A DNA stretch of 7,355 nucleotides from JBAXAM01 sp037142515. Lineage in GTDB: Bacteria; Pseudomonadota; Gammaproteobacteria; UBA9339. Below are positions 7,295 through 7,355 of the stretch, one piece after another. Numbering within the stretch: the first letter of the stretch is position 1; every line of letters begins with the position of its first letter. Under the pieces are notes generated by a model, which was not told the DNA's origin, did not search any database, and worked only from the letters and a program-made list of their open reading frames with translations. The stretch lies in contig JBAXAM010000045.1 in the NCBI GenBank assembly GCA_037142515.1, positions 1-7,355 of the forward strand. The letters run 5' to 3'. The position numbers and the translations under genes were made by a program.

Positions 7295-7336
7295 ATGAAT
7301 AGGATAAAGCAACTTTTTTTCTGTAAATATGTTTAA
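7295..7336 (+). CDS. 13-codon frame, probable 5' stub of a gene cut by the end repeat
   Basis: The frame encodes MNRIKQLFFCKYV and then stops. It has a promoter-like element at 7213-7240 and AAGGAG at the right distance, the usual signals of a true gene start. From codon 3 onward (7303) it lies in the 50-bp repeat, so only the first codons are native. The last ten residues equal those at the end of the leftward transporter fragment because both frames enter the same repeat in the same phase. It could instead be a tiny peptide belonging to the repeat, or an untranslated chance frame. No function is assigned. Confidence 0.3.
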   Translation: MNRIKQLFFCKYV

Positions 7337-7352
7337 ACTTCTAGCCCTTTTA
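7303..7352 (-). repeat. Right copy of 50-bp perfect terminal inverted repeat
   Basis: This is the exact reverse complement of 1-50, with identity ending at 7302/7303. Three bases (AAT) continue beyond it to the window end. Both copies face outward in the same sense relative to the segment between them, so any longer element would extend beyond both edges. Confidence 0.9.
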
Positions 7353-7355
7353 AAT

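Noticed and set aside
7137..7302. Riboswitch or structured RNA upstream of the M13 operon
   Set aside because: The sequence is very AT-rich without paired GC-containing stems; I see no conserved riboswitch core such as those for TPP, lysine or PLP-related regulation.
1..7355. The window as a complete transposon or a circular replicon
   Set aside because: No transposase, recombinase or replication gene is encoded between the repeats, and the end repeats are inverted instead of direct, so they do not indicate a circular molecule.

Overview
The window is AT-rich (by eye clearly below 40% G+C) and almost fully coding. All substantial genes are on the minus strand. The proteins are of proteobacterial type: a GadC-like and an AdiC-like amino acid antiporter, a PdxY-type pyridoxal kinase and a PepO-like M13 peptidase. 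Together with low G+C, amino acid uptake genes and decayed genes beside repeats, this suggests a host-associated gammaproteobacterium, perhaps in or near Legionellales. That placement is inference; there is no rRNA or other marker gene to test it.

Layout, right to left in the direction of transcription. From 7118 to 1569 lies a tight four-gene operon: secreted M13 metallopeptidase, pyridoxal/pyridoxamine kinase (pdxY), AdiC-type APC antiporter, GadC-type APC antiporter. The first junction is 14 bp, with the kinase's Shine-Dalgarno directly after the peptidase stop. The next two junctions are ATGA stop/start overlaps. Downstream come a GTG-started exported Gly/Ala-rich protein of unknown function (735-1502) and a fragment resembling the membrane domain of SbmA/BacA-like ABC transporters (17-715) that lacks both its N-terminus and any ATPase.

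A 50-bp sequence occurs at the two extreme ends of the window as a perfect inverted repeat (1-50 and 7303-7352). It forms the last codons of the transporter fragment on the left. On the right it forms most of a 13-codon frame that has its own promoter-like and ribosome-binding signals. The simplest reading is that two copies of the same mobile element or dispersed repeat bound this segment and cut genes on both sides; the element body is outside the window.

Functionally, the operon reads as a nitrogen/cofactor acquisition unit: envelope peptide cleavage, amino acid or amine exchange, and phosphorylation of vitamin B6 to PLP, the cofactor of amino acid decarboxylases and transaminases. No decarboxylase is encoded here, and the GadC-like protein lacks the C-terminal plug that gates E. 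coli GadC, so a nutritional role is favoured over classical acid resistance. I found no tRNA, rRNA, CRISPR array, transposase or phage gene, and no clearly new biological system. The least ordinary signals are the paired end repeats, the secreted unknown next to the transporter fragment, and the peptidase-kinase-antiporter operon.
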